From Amylibacter sp. SFDW26 (GTDB taxonomy: Bacteria > Pseudomonadota > Alphaproteobacteria > Rhodobacterales > Rhodobacteraceae): 64,000 nucleotides of DNA. The DNA lies in NCBI RefSeq assembly GCF_009184395.1, contig NZ_WEIC01000001.1, forward strand, positions 452,047 through 516,046. Reading direction: 5' to 3'. Position numbers and translations under genes: made by a program. The notes under the pieces are model-generated. The model saw only the letters and a program-made list of their open reading frames with translations. It was not told the DNA's origin and made no database searches. Below are positions 37,160 to 45,648 of the stretch, one piece after another; the first letter of the stretch is position 1; every line of letters starts with the position of its first letter.

Positions 37160-37930
37160 ATGTCAGGTACAGATCACAGCCAAGCTACGGAATGGAATGG
37201 CCCGCAACCCAGTATTATCCTTGTGGAACCGCAAATGGGGGAAAATATCGGTTCTGCTGCGCGGGCGATGTATAACTTTGGGCTGGAATGGATGCGTTTG
37301 GTTCATCCGCGTGATGGTTGGCCCAATCAGAAGGCTGTGGCAACGGCATCGGGTGCAGCGCGTGTTTTGGATCAGATCAAAGTGACAGAAACCACTGCGG
37401 ATGCTGTTGAAGATCTGAATTATGTGTTTGCGACAACTGCGCGGACGCGGGATTTAACCAAGCCGATTATGACACCAGAGCGGGCAATGGCGCATGCGCG
37501 GGCGTTGATTGGTGAGGGGCAAAAGGTTGGCGTTTTGTTTGGGCCAGAGCGGGCAGGGTTGGCGAATGACGATATTGTGCGGGCAAATGCGTTGATATCT
37601 GTGCCTGTGAACCCTGCGTTTGCATCGCTAAATCTTGCGCAATGTGTTTTGTTGCTTGCCTATGAATGGCGCAGGCAAGAAGCGGATGTGCCAGCAGAAG
37701 CGATGGCATTGGCTGGAACGGAGTTTGCGACAGGCATTGAGGTTGAGAAGTTATCGGAACGTTTGGAAGAGCGATTGAGCGAGCGTAATTTCTTTTGGCC
37801 TGAGGATAAGGCGGAAAGTATGCGTTTGAATCTACGCAACCTGTTTTCACGTATGCCGCTGACTGGTGCGGATGTGCGGACATTACACGGTGTGTTCCGT
37901 GGGTTGGTCAAAAAACCGCAGGATGACTAG
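37160..37930 (+). CDS. trmJ: TrmJ-like tRNA/rRNA 2'-O-methyltransferase (SPOUT)
   Basis: 256 residues. SpoU-type knotted methyltransferase, by similarity the enzyme that modifies position 32 of tRNAs. Motifs: EPQMGENIGSAARAMYNFGL (motif 1), VGVLFGPERAGLAND (motif 2) and ASLNLAQCVLLLAYEW (motif 3). A C-terminal helical region (LSERLEERLSERNFFWPED) is the usual dimerisation tail. The start was placed 15 codons inside the longest frame, where TTTGGAG is the only plausible ribosome-binding site. Followed 56 bases later by ctaA. Confidence 0.87.
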   Translation: MSGTDHSQATEWNGPQPSIILVEPQMGENIGSAARAMYNFGLEWMRLVHPRDGWPNQKAVATASGAARVLDQIKVTETTADAVEDLNYVFATTARTRDLTKPIMTPERAMAHARALIGEGQKVGVLFGPERAGLANDDIVRANALISVPVNPAFASLNLAQCVLLLAYEWRRQEADVPAEAMALAGTEFATGIEVEKLSERLEERLSERNFFWPEDKAESMRLNLRNLFSRMPLTGADVRTLHGVFRGLVKKPQDD

Positions 37931-37986
37931 ATTACTTGTCGGATTGAACCAGACGCCCTAGATTACCGCAAAATGGAGAAAGACCC

Positions 37987-39123
37987 ATGAGCAAGCAACG
38001 CAGTATTTTCGAAGAAGTCGCCAGCGATAAACCCAAATCCGAAGCCCCAAAAGGTGGTTTGATTGATGGGGATCGTGGGGGATCACGCAAGGCTGTTGCG
38101 CGGTGGTTATTGATCCTGTTTAAGCTTGTTGTTTTGATGATTGTTGTGGGTGGTTTGACCCGTTTAACAGACAGCGGATTGTCAATTACAGAATGGAAAC
38201 CTATTACAGGTGCCATTCCACCGTTAAATGAAGCGGATTGGATGTCAGAGTTCGAAAAGTATAAGAATATACCTGAGTATATCCTGCAAAACGCAGGTAT
38301 GACGTTGCAAGAGTTCAAGACGATTTATTGGTGGGAATGGGGTCATCGCCAACTTGGACGCCTTGTTGGGCTGGTTTGGGCCGTTGGTTTCGTCTTTTTC
38401 TTAGCGACAAAACGCATTCCAAAAGGTTGGACATTGCGCCTGCTTGGTGTGGGTGCTTTGGGCGGTCTGCAAGGTGCGATTGGCTGGTGGATGGTATCCT
38501 CTGGTCTTGAGGGGCGCATGGTTGATGTGGCCTCTTACCGTTTGGCCACGCATCTGGGTTTGGCGTTTGTTATTCTGACAGTACTCATTTGGTACGTTTG
38601 GCTGTTGAAGCGTGAAGAAATGGATTTGTTCCAAGCACGCCGTCAGGCGGATGCGCGTTTGGCGCGTATTGGTAAAATCTTACTGGGGCTTGTGTTTGTG
38701 CAGATTATACTTGGCGCATTGGTGGCTGGTATTGATGCAGGGCGTGGATATATCGATTGGCCGATGATGAATGGGGAATTCCTGCCATCCGAAAGCTTTG
38801 ATTACGAACCGTTTTGGACGAACTTCTTTGAAAACCCTGCTTTGGTACAGTTCAATCACCGTATGTTGGGCTATATTGTATTGGCATTTGCTGTGTTTGC
38901 ATGGTTGCAAAGCCGTGCTTCGGCACTTGTTTCTGTACGCAAATCGTTCAAATGGGCGCTATTCTTTACGATTGGTCAGATGATTTTGGGTATCTTCACT
39001 GTGCTTTATGCAGCCCCTTGGAGCATCGCGATTGTGCATCAGTTGGGTGCTGTAGCGGTGATCGTTCTGGTGCTGCGCGCTGTGTTCTCTGTCACATACC
39101 CTGCGACGCAAAAACTGCGTTAA
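37987..39123 (+). CDS. ctaA: Heme A synthase (CtaA/COX15)
   Basis: 378 residues, eight hydrophobic helices. Oxidises the C8 methyl of heme O to the formyl of heme A for cytochrome aa3 oxidase, in the inner membrane. The loop VGGLTRLTDSGLSITEWKPI, IYWWEWGHRQLGRLVG (heme-ligand His), ATHLGLAFVI, FNHRMLGYIV and AIVHQLGAVAVI give the four conserved His-bearing helices of the COX15 type. A TGGAGAAAG ribosome-binding site precedes the ATG. Confidence 0.95.
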   Translation: MSKQRSIFEEVASDKPKSEAPKGGLIDGDRGGSRKAVARWLLILFKLVVLMIVVGGLTRLTDSGLSITEWKPITGAIPPLNEADWMSEFEKYKNIPEYILQNAGMTLQEFKTIYWWEWGHRQLGRLVGLVWAVGFVFFLATKRIPKGWTLRLLGVGALGGLQGAIGWWMVSSGLEGRMVDVASYRLATHLGLAFVILTVLIWYVWLLKREEMDLFQARRQADARLARIGKILLGLVFVQIILGALVAGIDAGRGYIDWPMMNGEFLPSESFDYEPFWTNFFENPALVQFNHRMLGYIVLAFAVFAWLQSRASALVSVRKSFKWALFFTIGQMILGIFTVLYAAPWSIAIVHQLGAVAVIVLVLRAVFSVTYPATQKLR

Positions 39124-39247
39124 GCCCATTACCAGAGTTGGTGACAAAACCAAGAGACGCTTTAGGGATTGCAATGATGGCTTATTTGTCGTTGCCTTGG
39201 TTTCTAGGATGGTGATTACCAACCGCTGATATTGTGAGGTTCGTAAA

Positions 39248-39682
39248 TTGGCTACAGCATATAACCCCAAGGCAGTTTGGACTCCATTTGGTGCGTTTTC
39301 ACAGGCGGTGGTTGCAGGTGAAGGGCGACTTGTGTTTCTAAAGGGACAGGTTGCTCTTGATGCTGACGGTGCAGTCGTTGGGGAGGGGGACATGGTGCGG
39401 CAGGTTGAGCAAGTTCTCGATAATATCCAAAATGTCCTAGGGTCTTTTGGTGGTCGAATGGCTGATATAGTCTCTTTAACCCAGCACACCACTGATATCG
39501 CTGCCTTTATGGAGTGTGGTTCCATCCGACAGCGCTATTTTAATGAGCCATATCCCGTTACGACGACGATCGAGGTGTCGGCACTCTATGACACGCGGCT
39601 GAAAATTGAGATTACCGCGATAGCAGAGATTCCAGTGGATCGGTTTGATGGATCGTTAGATGGGCGACACATGCACGGTTGA
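39248..39682 (+). CDS. RidA family protein
   Basis: 144 residues with the RidA/YjgF trimer fold: FGAFSQAVVAGEGRLVFLKGQ, MVRQVEQVLDNIQNVLGSFGG and YPVTTTIEVSALYDTRLKIEI. Canonical RidA has an Arg at the position before V-x-A; here it is replaced in the EVSAL segment, so true imine deaminase activity is uncertain. Starts at TTG 39248 with GAGG upstream; no ATG fits. Convergent with the crotonase gene. Confidence 0.8.
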   Translation: MATAYNPKAVWTPFGAFSQAVVAGEGRLVFLKGQVALDADGAVVGEGDMVRQVEQVLDNIQNVLGSFGGRMADIVSLTQHTTDIAAFMECGSIRQRYFNEPYPVTTTIEVSALYDTRLKIEITAIAEIPVDRFDGSLDGRHMHG

Positions 39683-39738
39683 GCGATTTACGTTCATTTT
39701 TGAAGGCGTCCGTAGGAGATCCTATGCCTTGATCATAG

Positions 39739-40533
39739 TTAAGGATTTTGCCAAGTCGGATCGCGTTTTTCTAGGAATGCGGCGATGCCTTCTTCGGTGT
39801 CTTTATACATCATATTGGCGGCCATAACCTCGCCAGTATAGCTGTAAGCCTCTATTATAGGCATTTGAAGTTGTTCATAAAATGCTTGTTTGCCGATTCT
39901 GACGGCTTTGCCGAGTTTGCCCGCAACGGTTTGCGCCAATTCCAGTGTTTCTTTGTTTAAATGTTCATCTGGAACAGCACGATTGATCAGCCCTAATCCT
40001 TCGGCTTCTGATGCAAGGATAAACTGTCCTGTGGTCAGCATTTCGAATGTTTTCTTACGCCCGATGTTGCGTGATAGAGCGACCATTGGGGTTGAACAGA
40101 ACAGGCCGATGTTTACACCGTTTACACCGAAACGGCAGGTATCAGCAGCAATTGCCATGTCGCATGTTGCAACCAATTGGCAGCCAGCGGCGGTTGCGAT
40201 GCCGTGGGCCTGAGCAATAACAGGCTGGGGCAGGGTCAGAATGCGCTGCATCACGGCACCACAACGGGTGAAGAGATCGGCGAAATAGGCAGCGCCACCA
40301 TCGGAGTTTGCACGACCTGCGGTCATTTCCTTGAGATCATGGCCTGCACAAAAGGCATTTCCTGCGCCTTTTAGAATAACAGCGCGGCAGGTTTCTGTTT
40401 CTGCAATCTCATCTAACGCAGAATGCAGGGTTGCAAGCATATCATCAGAGAGCGCATTGAGCGAATTTGGACGGTTTAACGTTAAGATCGTTACGTCACC
40501 TATGTCTTTACGCAGTAGAATTTCTGAGGTCAT
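39739..40533 (-). CDS. Enoyl-CoA hydratase/isomerase family protein (ECHDC3-like)
   Basis: 264 residues, crotonase fold. The oxyanion hole is seen in FCAGHDLKEM and GIATAAGCQLVATCD. The usual catalytic glutamates of hydratases are not found: the GVNIGLFCSTPMVALSRNIG region has Leu-Phe-Cys where many hydratases carry their acid residues. This is the pattern of the ECHDC3-like branch, so hydratase activity is doubtful. Divergent from a PaaI-type thioesterase 44 bases away, which may share its pathway. Confidence 0.85.
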   Translation of the reverse strand: MTSEILLRKDIGDVTILTLNRPNSLNALSDDMLATLHSALDEIAETETCRAVILKGAGNAFCAGHDLKEMTAGRANSDGGAAYFADLFTRCGAVMQRILTLPQPVIAQAHGIATAAGCQLVATCDMAIAADTCRFGVNGVNIGLFCSTPMVALSRNIGRKKTFEMLTTGQFILASEAEGLGLINRAVPDEHLNKETLELAQTVAGKLGKAVRIGKQAFYEQLQMPIIEAYSYTGEVMAANMMYKDTEEGIAAFLEKRDPTWQNP

Positions 40534-40577
40534 AGTGCAAACCTATAGTAGCTGAATAATTTGGGGGAGCGTGGCAT

Positions 40578-40997
40578 ATGGAATTAAAGATGACAATCGC
40601 AGAGATTACTGCGTTTTTGGAAAAAGTATTCCCGCAGATTGATAATGATTTCGATGTGATTTCGCTGAGCTCAGAAGAAGTCGTTGTACGAATGAATGTT
40701 AAGGAAAGACATTTGCGTCCAGGTGGCACTGTATCGGGGCCATCTATGTTTGCTTTGGCGGATGTGTCCTATTATATCGCGACATTGGCGTTTATTGGGC
40801 CAGAGGCGCTGACTGTAACCACGAACTGTTCGATTGATTTTATGCGCAAACCTGCGGCAACGGATATGATTGCCAAGGCAAGGGTGCTGAAATTGGGGCG
40901 TACATTGTCTGTTGGCGATGTGTTATTATATTCAGAAGGGCAAGAAGAGCCTGTAGCGCGGGCGAATTTGACATATGCGATCCCGCCAAAGCGGTAA
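40578..40997 (+). CDS. PaaI-family hotdog thioesterase
   Basis: 139 residues with the single hotdog fold. HLRPGGTVSGPSMFALADVS is the active-site helix region, with Ser and Asp positions typical of PaaI-type acyl-CoA thioesterases, followed by TTNCSIDFMRKP and RARVLKLGRTL-like strands. Hydrolyses an acyl-CoA thioester, probably as a salvage enzyme. GGGGGAG lies 8 bases before the ATG. Divergent from the crotonase. Confidence 0.85.
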   Translation: MELKMTIAEITAFLEKVFPQIDNDFDVISLSSEEVVVRMNVKERHLRPGGTVSGPSMFALADVSYYIATLAFIGPEALTVTTNCSIDFMRKPAATDMIAKARVLKLGRTLSVGDVLLYSEGQEEPVARANLTYAIPPKR

Positions 40998-41067
40998 TTT
41001 TGTGGGGTATTATTATACCTAATTTTTAACGCATTGTTATTGCTTAATAATTACGGTTTTATCTGTG

Positions 41068-41095
41068 TTGACTTAACCCCATAAACCCTTAGAAC
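41068..41095 (+). promoter_or_regulatory. Putative rplM-rpsI promoter
   Basis: TTGACT (41068-41073), 16-base spacer, TAGAAC (41090-41095). About 50 bases of leader follow before the rplM start, containing a GGCAC-ATCCC-GTGCC hairpin at 41111-41125. Confidence 0.45.
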
Positions 41096-41148
41096 CCCCA
41101 TATCAGTTTCGGCACATCCCGTGCCATCAACCCTATGGGAAGAAAACA

Positions 41149-41616
41149 ATGAAAACTTTTTCAGCTACTCCTGCTGATATTGAGAAAAAATGGCTTATCA
41201 TCGACGCTGAAGGCGTTGTACTTGGTCGTTTGGCATCAATCATCGCAATGCGCTTGCGCGGTAAGCACAAGCCAACGTTCACTCCTTCAATGGATATGGG
41301 CGACAACGTTATTGTTATCAATGCAGACAAAGTGCAGATGACTGGCAAAAAACGTACAGACAAAATTCACTATTGGCACACTGGTTACCCGGGCGGTATC
41401 AAATCCCGCACTGCTGGCCAAATCTTGGAAGGTAAATTCCCAGAGCGTCTGTTGGAAAAAGCCGTACAACGTATGTTGCCAGGCGGTCCATTGTCACGTG
41501 AGCAAATGCGTAACCTACGCATCTACGCAGGTGCAGAGCACCCACATGAGGCACAAAACCCAGAAGTTCTAGACGTAAAAGCTATGAACCCTAAAAACAC
41601 ACGGAGCCAATCATGA
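41149..41616 (+). CDS. rplM: 50S ribosomal protein L13
   Basis: 155 residues. Early-assembly protein of the large subunit. [39 protein letters not shown] and the [19 protein letters not shown] core are typical L13 sequence. AAGAAAACA upstream of ATG. Overlaps rpsI by 4 bases (ATGA), the universal L13-S9 arrangement, and both end at the terminator at 42130. In E. coli L13 represses its own mRNA; the leader hairpin here could serve the same purpose. Confidence 0.98.
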   Translation: MKTFSATPADIEKKWLIIDAEGVVLGRLASIIAMRLRGKHKPTFTPSMDMGDNVIVINADKVQMTGKKRTDKIHYWHTGYPGGIKSRTAGQILEGKFPERLLEKAVQRMLPGGPLSREQMRNLRIYAGAEHPHEAQNPEVLDVKAMNPKNTRSQS

Positions 41617-42107
41617 GCGACGACATCAAATCATTGGACGACTTGAAAGAAGCCGTTGGCGAAGTTACAGCCGCAGAAGCTGTTGCAGCTGCCGTAACAC
41701 GTGAGCCAGTTCGTGACGAATTGGGCCGTTCATACGCAACTGGTAAACGTAAAGATGCTGTTGCACGTGTTTGGATTAAACCAGGTTCAGGTAAAGTTGT
41801 TGTAAACGGCCGTGACCAATCTGTTTATTTTGCACGCCCAGTGTTGCAAATGGTTCTAGCACAGCCTTTCGAAGTTGCTGGCGTTGAAGGCGAATTCGAC
41901 GTGATGGCAACTGTAAAAGGTGGCGGTCTGTCAGGCCAAGCTGGTGCGGTTAAGCACGGTATTTCAAAAGCATTGCAACTTTATGAACCATCATTGCGTG
42001 GTGTATTGAAAGCTGCTGGCTTCTTAACACGTGATGCACGTGTTGTTGAACGTAAGAAATATGGCCGCCGCAAAGCGCGTCGTAGCTTCCAGTTCTCTAA
42101 GCGTTAA
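41613..42107 (+). CDS. rpsI: 30S ribosomal protein S9
   Basis: 164 residues. The body from about residue 40 ([20 protein letters not shown] to the C-terminal [16 protein letters not shown] that reaches the P-site tRNA) is standard. An acidic N-terminal extension of about 35 residues ([20 protein letters not shown]) is longer than in E. coli S9 and typical of alphaproteobacteria. Co-translated with rplM. Confidence 0.98.
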   Translation: MSDDIKSLDDLKEAVGEVTAAEAVAAAVTREPVRDELGRSYATGKRKDAVARVWIKPGSGKVVVNGRDQSVYFARPVLQMVLAQPFEVAGVEGEFDVMATVKGGGLSGQAGAVKHGISKALQLYEPSLRGVLKAAGFLTRDARVVERKKYGRRKARRSFQFSKR

Positions 42108-42129
42108 GCTTTACACTATACGAATTTCG

Positions 42130-42160
42130 AAAAGGCCAGCGTTTCGCTGGCCTTTTTTTG
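42130..42160 (+). terminator. Rho-independent terminator of rplM-rpsI
   Basis: Stem AAAGGCCAGCG / CGCTGGCCTTT with a short loop and TTTTTTT tail, 22 bases after the rpsI stop. Confidence 0.95.
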
Positions 42161-42194
42161 TTGCATAGCTTCCTTGGTCTATTAAAACGATCAT

Positions 42195-42797
42195 ATGGGA
42201 AAATTATCTATAAAATCAGAAGTGATCGCTGAAACGCTTGTGGAAGAGATCATTCGTGGAGAATTCGAGCAGGGCGCGCGATTGGGGCAGGATCACCTGG
42301 CTGAGCGGTTTGAATGTAGCCATGTGCCTGTCAGAGAAGCATTGCAAAAGCTCATACAAATGGAATTGGCAACGTCAGAGCCGCGGCGCGGCGTGCGTGT
42401 TGTATCTTTGGGGCAAGCAGATCATGCAGAGATTCTGGACATGCGGTTAGCTTTAGAACCTTTGGCTCTAAGGGGCGCTGTTCACTCTTTAAATTCTAAT
42501 GTCATTGGGAATATCAATGTTTTGCGTGATGAATGCGATGCAGCTAAAAATGCAATTGAATGGGAAAAAGCAAACCGTGCGTTTCATTATGCCATCTTAG
42601 CCCCCTGCGGTCAGCCGCGCCTATTACAGCGTATTGCAGAGTTACAACGACTGTCAGCCCATCGTTTCCATGCATTGTGGCGCAAGCAGTGGGTTCAGAT
42701 GGCGGATCGTGAGCATGCTGCGCTTGTCCATGCGATGGCACGCGGGGATGCTGATGCGGCCTGTACTGTTCTTACTAAGCATTTACGGCGACAATAA
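42195..42797 (+). CDS. bioR: GntR-family biotin regulator BioR
   Basis: 200 residues. Winged helix at about 8-68 (VIAETLVEEIIRGEFEQGAR, DHLAERFECSHVPVREALQK) and an FCD ligand domain of the FadR/GntR type. It precedes bioY and bioB, and TTATCTATAA boxes lie before bioY, which identifies it as BioR, the biotin repressor of alphaproteobacteria. No clear ribosome-binding site precedes the ATG, and a perfect BioR box covers codons 4-7, so it probably represses itself from inside its own coding sequence. Confidence 0.88.
   Translation: MGKLSIKSEVIAETLVEEIIRGEFEQGARLGQDHLAERFECSHVPVREALQKLIQMELATSEPRRGVRVVSLGQADHAEILDMRLALEPLALRGAVHSLNSNVIGNINVLRDECDAAKNAIEWEKANRAFHYAILAPCGQPRLLQRIAELQRLSAHRFHALWRKQWVQMADREHAALVHAMARGDADAACTVLTKHLRRQ
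42204..42213. promoter_or_regulatory. BioR operator inside the bioR coding sequence
   Basis: TTATCTATAA, a perfect BioR box (consensus TTATMKATAA, as I recall it), lying in codons 4-7 of bioR. Identical to the box at 42856. Confidence 0.75.
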
Positions 42798-42814
42798 GTA
42801 TAATCGCTCCTTTA

Positions 42815-42824
42815 CTATAGATAA
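42815..42824. promoter_or_regulatory. BioR operator 1 upstream of bioY
   Basis: CTATAGATAA, one mismatch from the perfect palindromic box on the other strand (TTATCTATAG). It contains a TATAGA hexamer that could be the -10 of bioYB. Start-to-start spacing to the second box is 41 bases, about four helical turns. Confidence 0.6.
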
Positions 42825-42855
42825 TTTCGATGCAAAAATAGACAAGAATCATTTT

Positions 42856-42865
42856 TTATCTATAA
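42856..42865. promoter_or_regulatory. BioR operator 2 upstream of bioY
   Basis: Perfect TTATCTATAA box ending 13 bases before the bioY start and directly before its AAAAGGA ribosome-binding site, so bound BioR would also block leader transcription. Confidence 0.85.
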
Positions 42866-42878
42866 AAGGAATTTTGCT

Positions 42879-43439
42879 TTGAATATTACAACTTTAGCAT
42901 CGCGTGATAATACGATGTTTGTCGCGAAAATTCTGGTTTCTGTTTGCCTTTTGACAGCTTCAGCAAAACTCGCTGTACCGTTTTGGCCTGTACCAATGAC
43001 AATGCAGGTGGGTGCTGTTTTGCTGATTGCAGGCCTTGGTGGGCTGCGGTTTGGCACATTAAGCATACTTTCCTATATGGCTGTGGGTGCAGCTGGTTTG
43101 CCTGTTTTTTCTGGTACCCCAGAAAAAGGTATTGGTCTGGCATATATTGTGGGGCCAACAGGTGGGTATCTGTTGGGGTTCTTCGTGGCTGCTGCACTAG
43201 TGGGTTGGGTTACTGATCACTATGGCCGTGCATTTTCTGCACTGGCCATGTGTATTGGATTGTTGTGCATATATGGTTTTGGCCTTGCATGGCTGGCAGC
43301 GTTTGTGCCCGCTCATAAAGTCATCGCTTACGGTCTTGCGCCATTTTGGATGGGCGACCTGTTTAAGTTAGTTTTGGCAGCGTTGGTAACATTCATCATG
43401 CCTGCAAAAGTGGTTGCTTGGATCAAAGGAACGCACTGA
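42879..43439 (+). CDS. bioY: Biotin transporter substrate-specific component BioY
   Basis: 186 residues, six hydrophobic helices, S component of biotin ECF-type transport. [20 protein letters not shown] and [19 protein letters not shown] are typical BioY segments. The start is TTG at 42879, supported by AAAAGGA 8 bases upstream. No bioM/bioN energising genes are adjacent; BioY can function alone in some bacteria. Overlaps bioB start by TGATG. Confidence 0.93.
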   Translation: MNITTLASRDNTMFVAKILVSVCLLTASAKLAVPFWPVPMTMQVGAVLLIAGLGGLRFGTLSILSYMAVGAAGLPVFSGTPEKGIGLAYIVGPTGGYLLGFFVAAALVGWVTDHYGRAFSALAMCIGLLCIYGFGLAWLAAFVPAHKVIAYGLAPFWMGDLFKLVLAALVTFIMPAKVVAWIKGTH

Positions 43440-44395
43440 TGTTGGATGGTAATACGACTGATGTATCGGATCTGGCTAATGTCGCAGAGAAATACCTGCG
43501 GCTGCCGCTATTAACGCTGATCCATGAAGCGGCAGATGTGCATCGAATGCACCATGATGTGGAAGATATTCAAAAAGCCAGCTTGCTGAGTATAAAGACA
43601 GGGGGGTGTCCTGAAGATTGTGCATATTGCCCGCAGTCTGCTCATCACAAAGAGGTGGGCTTGCAAAAAGAGCATTTCATGGAGCCTGCGCGTGTTGTGG
43701 CAATGGCTGGTCGTGCTCAAAAAGCGGGTGCTGAGCGGTTTTGCATGGGGGCTGCTTGGCGCAAGGTGCGTGATGGTGCCGAGTTTGATGCGGTGTTGGA
43801 TATGATACGAGGGGTTCGAAGCTTGGGCATGGAAGCCTGTGTGACATTGGGCATGCTACAGCCCCATCAGGCGGAGGCTTTGGCCAATGCGGGATTGACG
43901 GCATACAACCATAATCTGGATACGGGGCCTGAGTTTTATGCCAATATCATTGGCACACGTACATATCGTGACCGTTTGGAGACGCTGAATTATGTGCGTG
44001 CAGCGGGTATATCGGTGTGTTGTGGAGGTATCATCGGTATGGGCGAGAGCTTACGAGATCGCGCCGAAATGCTGGCGGTTCTTGCCAGTTTTGCCCCGCA
44101 ACCTGAAAGTGTTCCAATAAATGCATTGATACCTGTCAAAGGAACGCCTCTTGGGCATTTGCCGCGTGTGCGTTCACCAGAGATAATCCGTATGGTGGCA
44201 ACAGCACGTATTATGATGCCAGAAACGCGTGTGCGTTTGTCGGCAGGGCGTGATGGGTTTTCAGTCAGCGATCAAATCTTGTGCTTTGTGGCAGGGGCAA
44301 ATTCTATTTTTTATGGTGATGTGCTTTTGACGGCGCCCAATAGTGGAATTTCATTGGATGATGAACTTTTCGATACGCTTGCAGCTTTATCATAA
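43439..44395 (+). CDS. bioB: Biotin synthase BioB
   Basis: 318 residues, radical-SAM enzyme inserting sulfur into dethiobiotin. The 4Fe-4S motif is CPEDCAYC (Cys57, Cys61, Cys64), followed by QSAHH, and the 2Fe-2S cluster Cys residues lie in [18 protein letters not shown] and [13 protein letters not shown], with the Arg in [11 protein letters not shown]. The start was placed at the ATG overlapping the bioY stop. Co-regulated with bioY by BioR; no bioFDA genes here, so dethiobiotin must come from elsewhere or from uptake. Confidence 0.96.
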   Translation: MLDGNTTDVSDLANVAEKYLRLPLLTLIHEAADVHRMHHDVEDIQKASLLSIKTGGCPEDCAYCPQSAHHKEVGLQKEHFMEPARVVAMAGRAQKAGAERFCMGAAWRKVRDGAEFDAVLDMIRGVRSLGMEACVTLGMLQPHQAEALANAGLTAYNHNLDTGPEFYANIIGTRTYRDRLETLNYVRAAGISVCCGGIIGMGESLRDRAEMLAVLASFAPQPESVPINALIPVKGTPLGHLPRVRSPEIIRMVATARIMMPETRVRLSAGRDGFSVSDQILCFVAGANSIFYGDVLLTAPNSGISLDDELFDTLAALS

Positions 44396-44782
44396 ACAGT
44401 TTTTTGAACATGTCATTGTGTGGCGTGTCATAAAGAATGGGTGAGGGTGATTTGAATATATGTAAAGTGGCTAGGTTATTCAAAAATCGAGGACGACGGT
44501 GGCTCACACCTGTTTCGACAGGACAAGTGGTCGCTTTTATTTAGTTTATCAGTCATGCGCATTATGCGCTGCGTATGAAGATACTCCTTTGTGGATTTGA
44601 GAAGAATATTCGGAAAAATATTATTTTAATGAAATAAATTACTATTTCAGGCAATTAAATATTGCACTTTTCGAAGGATTGTAGTGTTGTGGTTAACTTT
44701 TGACATGACGGGGCATATGGACTTTTCCCCTAAAACATAGATACATCTGTCCTAGAATTTAAATATGAGGACAATTATTAGA
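44396..44782. other. Gene-free stretch between bioB and murI
   Basis: No convincing gene. A UUCG-capped hairpin CCTGT-TTCG-ACAGG lies at 44509-44522, followed within 20 bases by a weak T-rich tract (CTTTTATTTAG). A TAGAAT hexamer at 44753-44758 could be the murI -10. The region is AT-rich and may contain the bioB transcript end or a small RNA. Confidence 0.3.
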
Positions 44783-45595
44783 ATGCCAGTCGGAGTTTTC
44801 GATAGTGGATTGGGCGGCCTAACCGTTTATCGTGGTATTCAGGAACGGATGCCAGATTTGAAGTTATCCTACATCGGGGACAATATGCATGCGCCATACG
44901 GTGTGCGTGATGCGGATGATATTTATAATCTGACTTGTAGAAGTGTTGAGCGGTTGTGGGATGAGGGGTGCAATCTTGCGATCCTTGCCTGTAATACGGC
45001 AACTGCTGTGGCTTGTAAGCGTATGCAAGAAGAATGGGTCCCCAAGGATAAGCGCGTACTTGGGGTATTTGTGCCGCTGATTGAGGCGTTAACAGAACGC
45101 GATTGGGGTGATAATTCCGCACCGCGCGAGGTTGCTGTGAAACAAGTGGCGTTGTTTGCGACACCTGCAACTGTTGCCAGTCGTGCGTTTCAACGTGAAT
45201 TGGCGTTTCGGGCTGTTGGTGTGGATGTAGAGGCACAACCCTGTGCCGGTTTGGTTGATGCATTGGAGGACAATGATCTGGAATTGGCCGAAGCCATGGT
45301 ACGCAGTCATGTCACGGCATTGAAGCGGCGTATGCCGAACCCGCAATCTGCTATCCTTGGGTGTACGCATTACCCGATTTTGGAGCATGTTTTTCAAAGT
45401 GCCTTGGGGGATGACGTGAAAGTGTTCTCGCAGGCGAATATCGTGGCGGCATCGCTGGAAGATTACCTGAAACGTCATCCTGATATGGTTGGGACAGATA
45501 CAGAAGGGCGTTTTTTGACGACGGGCGACCCGCAAGCTGTATCTGATGCGGCAACACGGTTTCTGTCAAAGTCGCTACGATTTGAAGCAGCCTGA
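44783..45595 (+). CDS. murI: Glutamate racemase
   Basis: 271 residues. Makes D-glutamate for peptidoglycan. [19 protein letters not shown] at the start, [17 protein letters not shown] (first catalytic Cys) and [15 protein letters not shown] (second catalytic Cys with His) are complete. The longest frame starts 6 codons earlier; the chosen ATG gives the family N-terminus and has GAGGA 11 bases upstream. A TAGAAT -10-like hexamer 7 bases before the earlier ATG leaves a leaderless start there possible. Confidence 0.92.
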   Translation: MPVGVFDSGLGGLTVYRGIQERMPDLKLSYIGDNMHAPYGVRDADDIYNLTCRSVERLWDEGCNLAILACNTATAVACKRMQEEWVPKDKRVLGVFVPLIEALTERDWGDNSAPREVAVKQVALFATPATVASRAFQRELAFRAVGVDVEAQPCAGLVDALEDNDLELAEAMVRSHVTALKRRMPNPQSAILGCTHYPILEHVFQSALGDDVKVFSQANIVAASLEDYLKRHPDMVGTDTEGRFLTTGDPQAVSDAATRFLSKSLRFEAA

Positions 45596-45648
45596 TTGTC
45601 ATTTGCGGATGAATCTCTTAAGTCATTCTTGAATTAAGGAGAATTATC

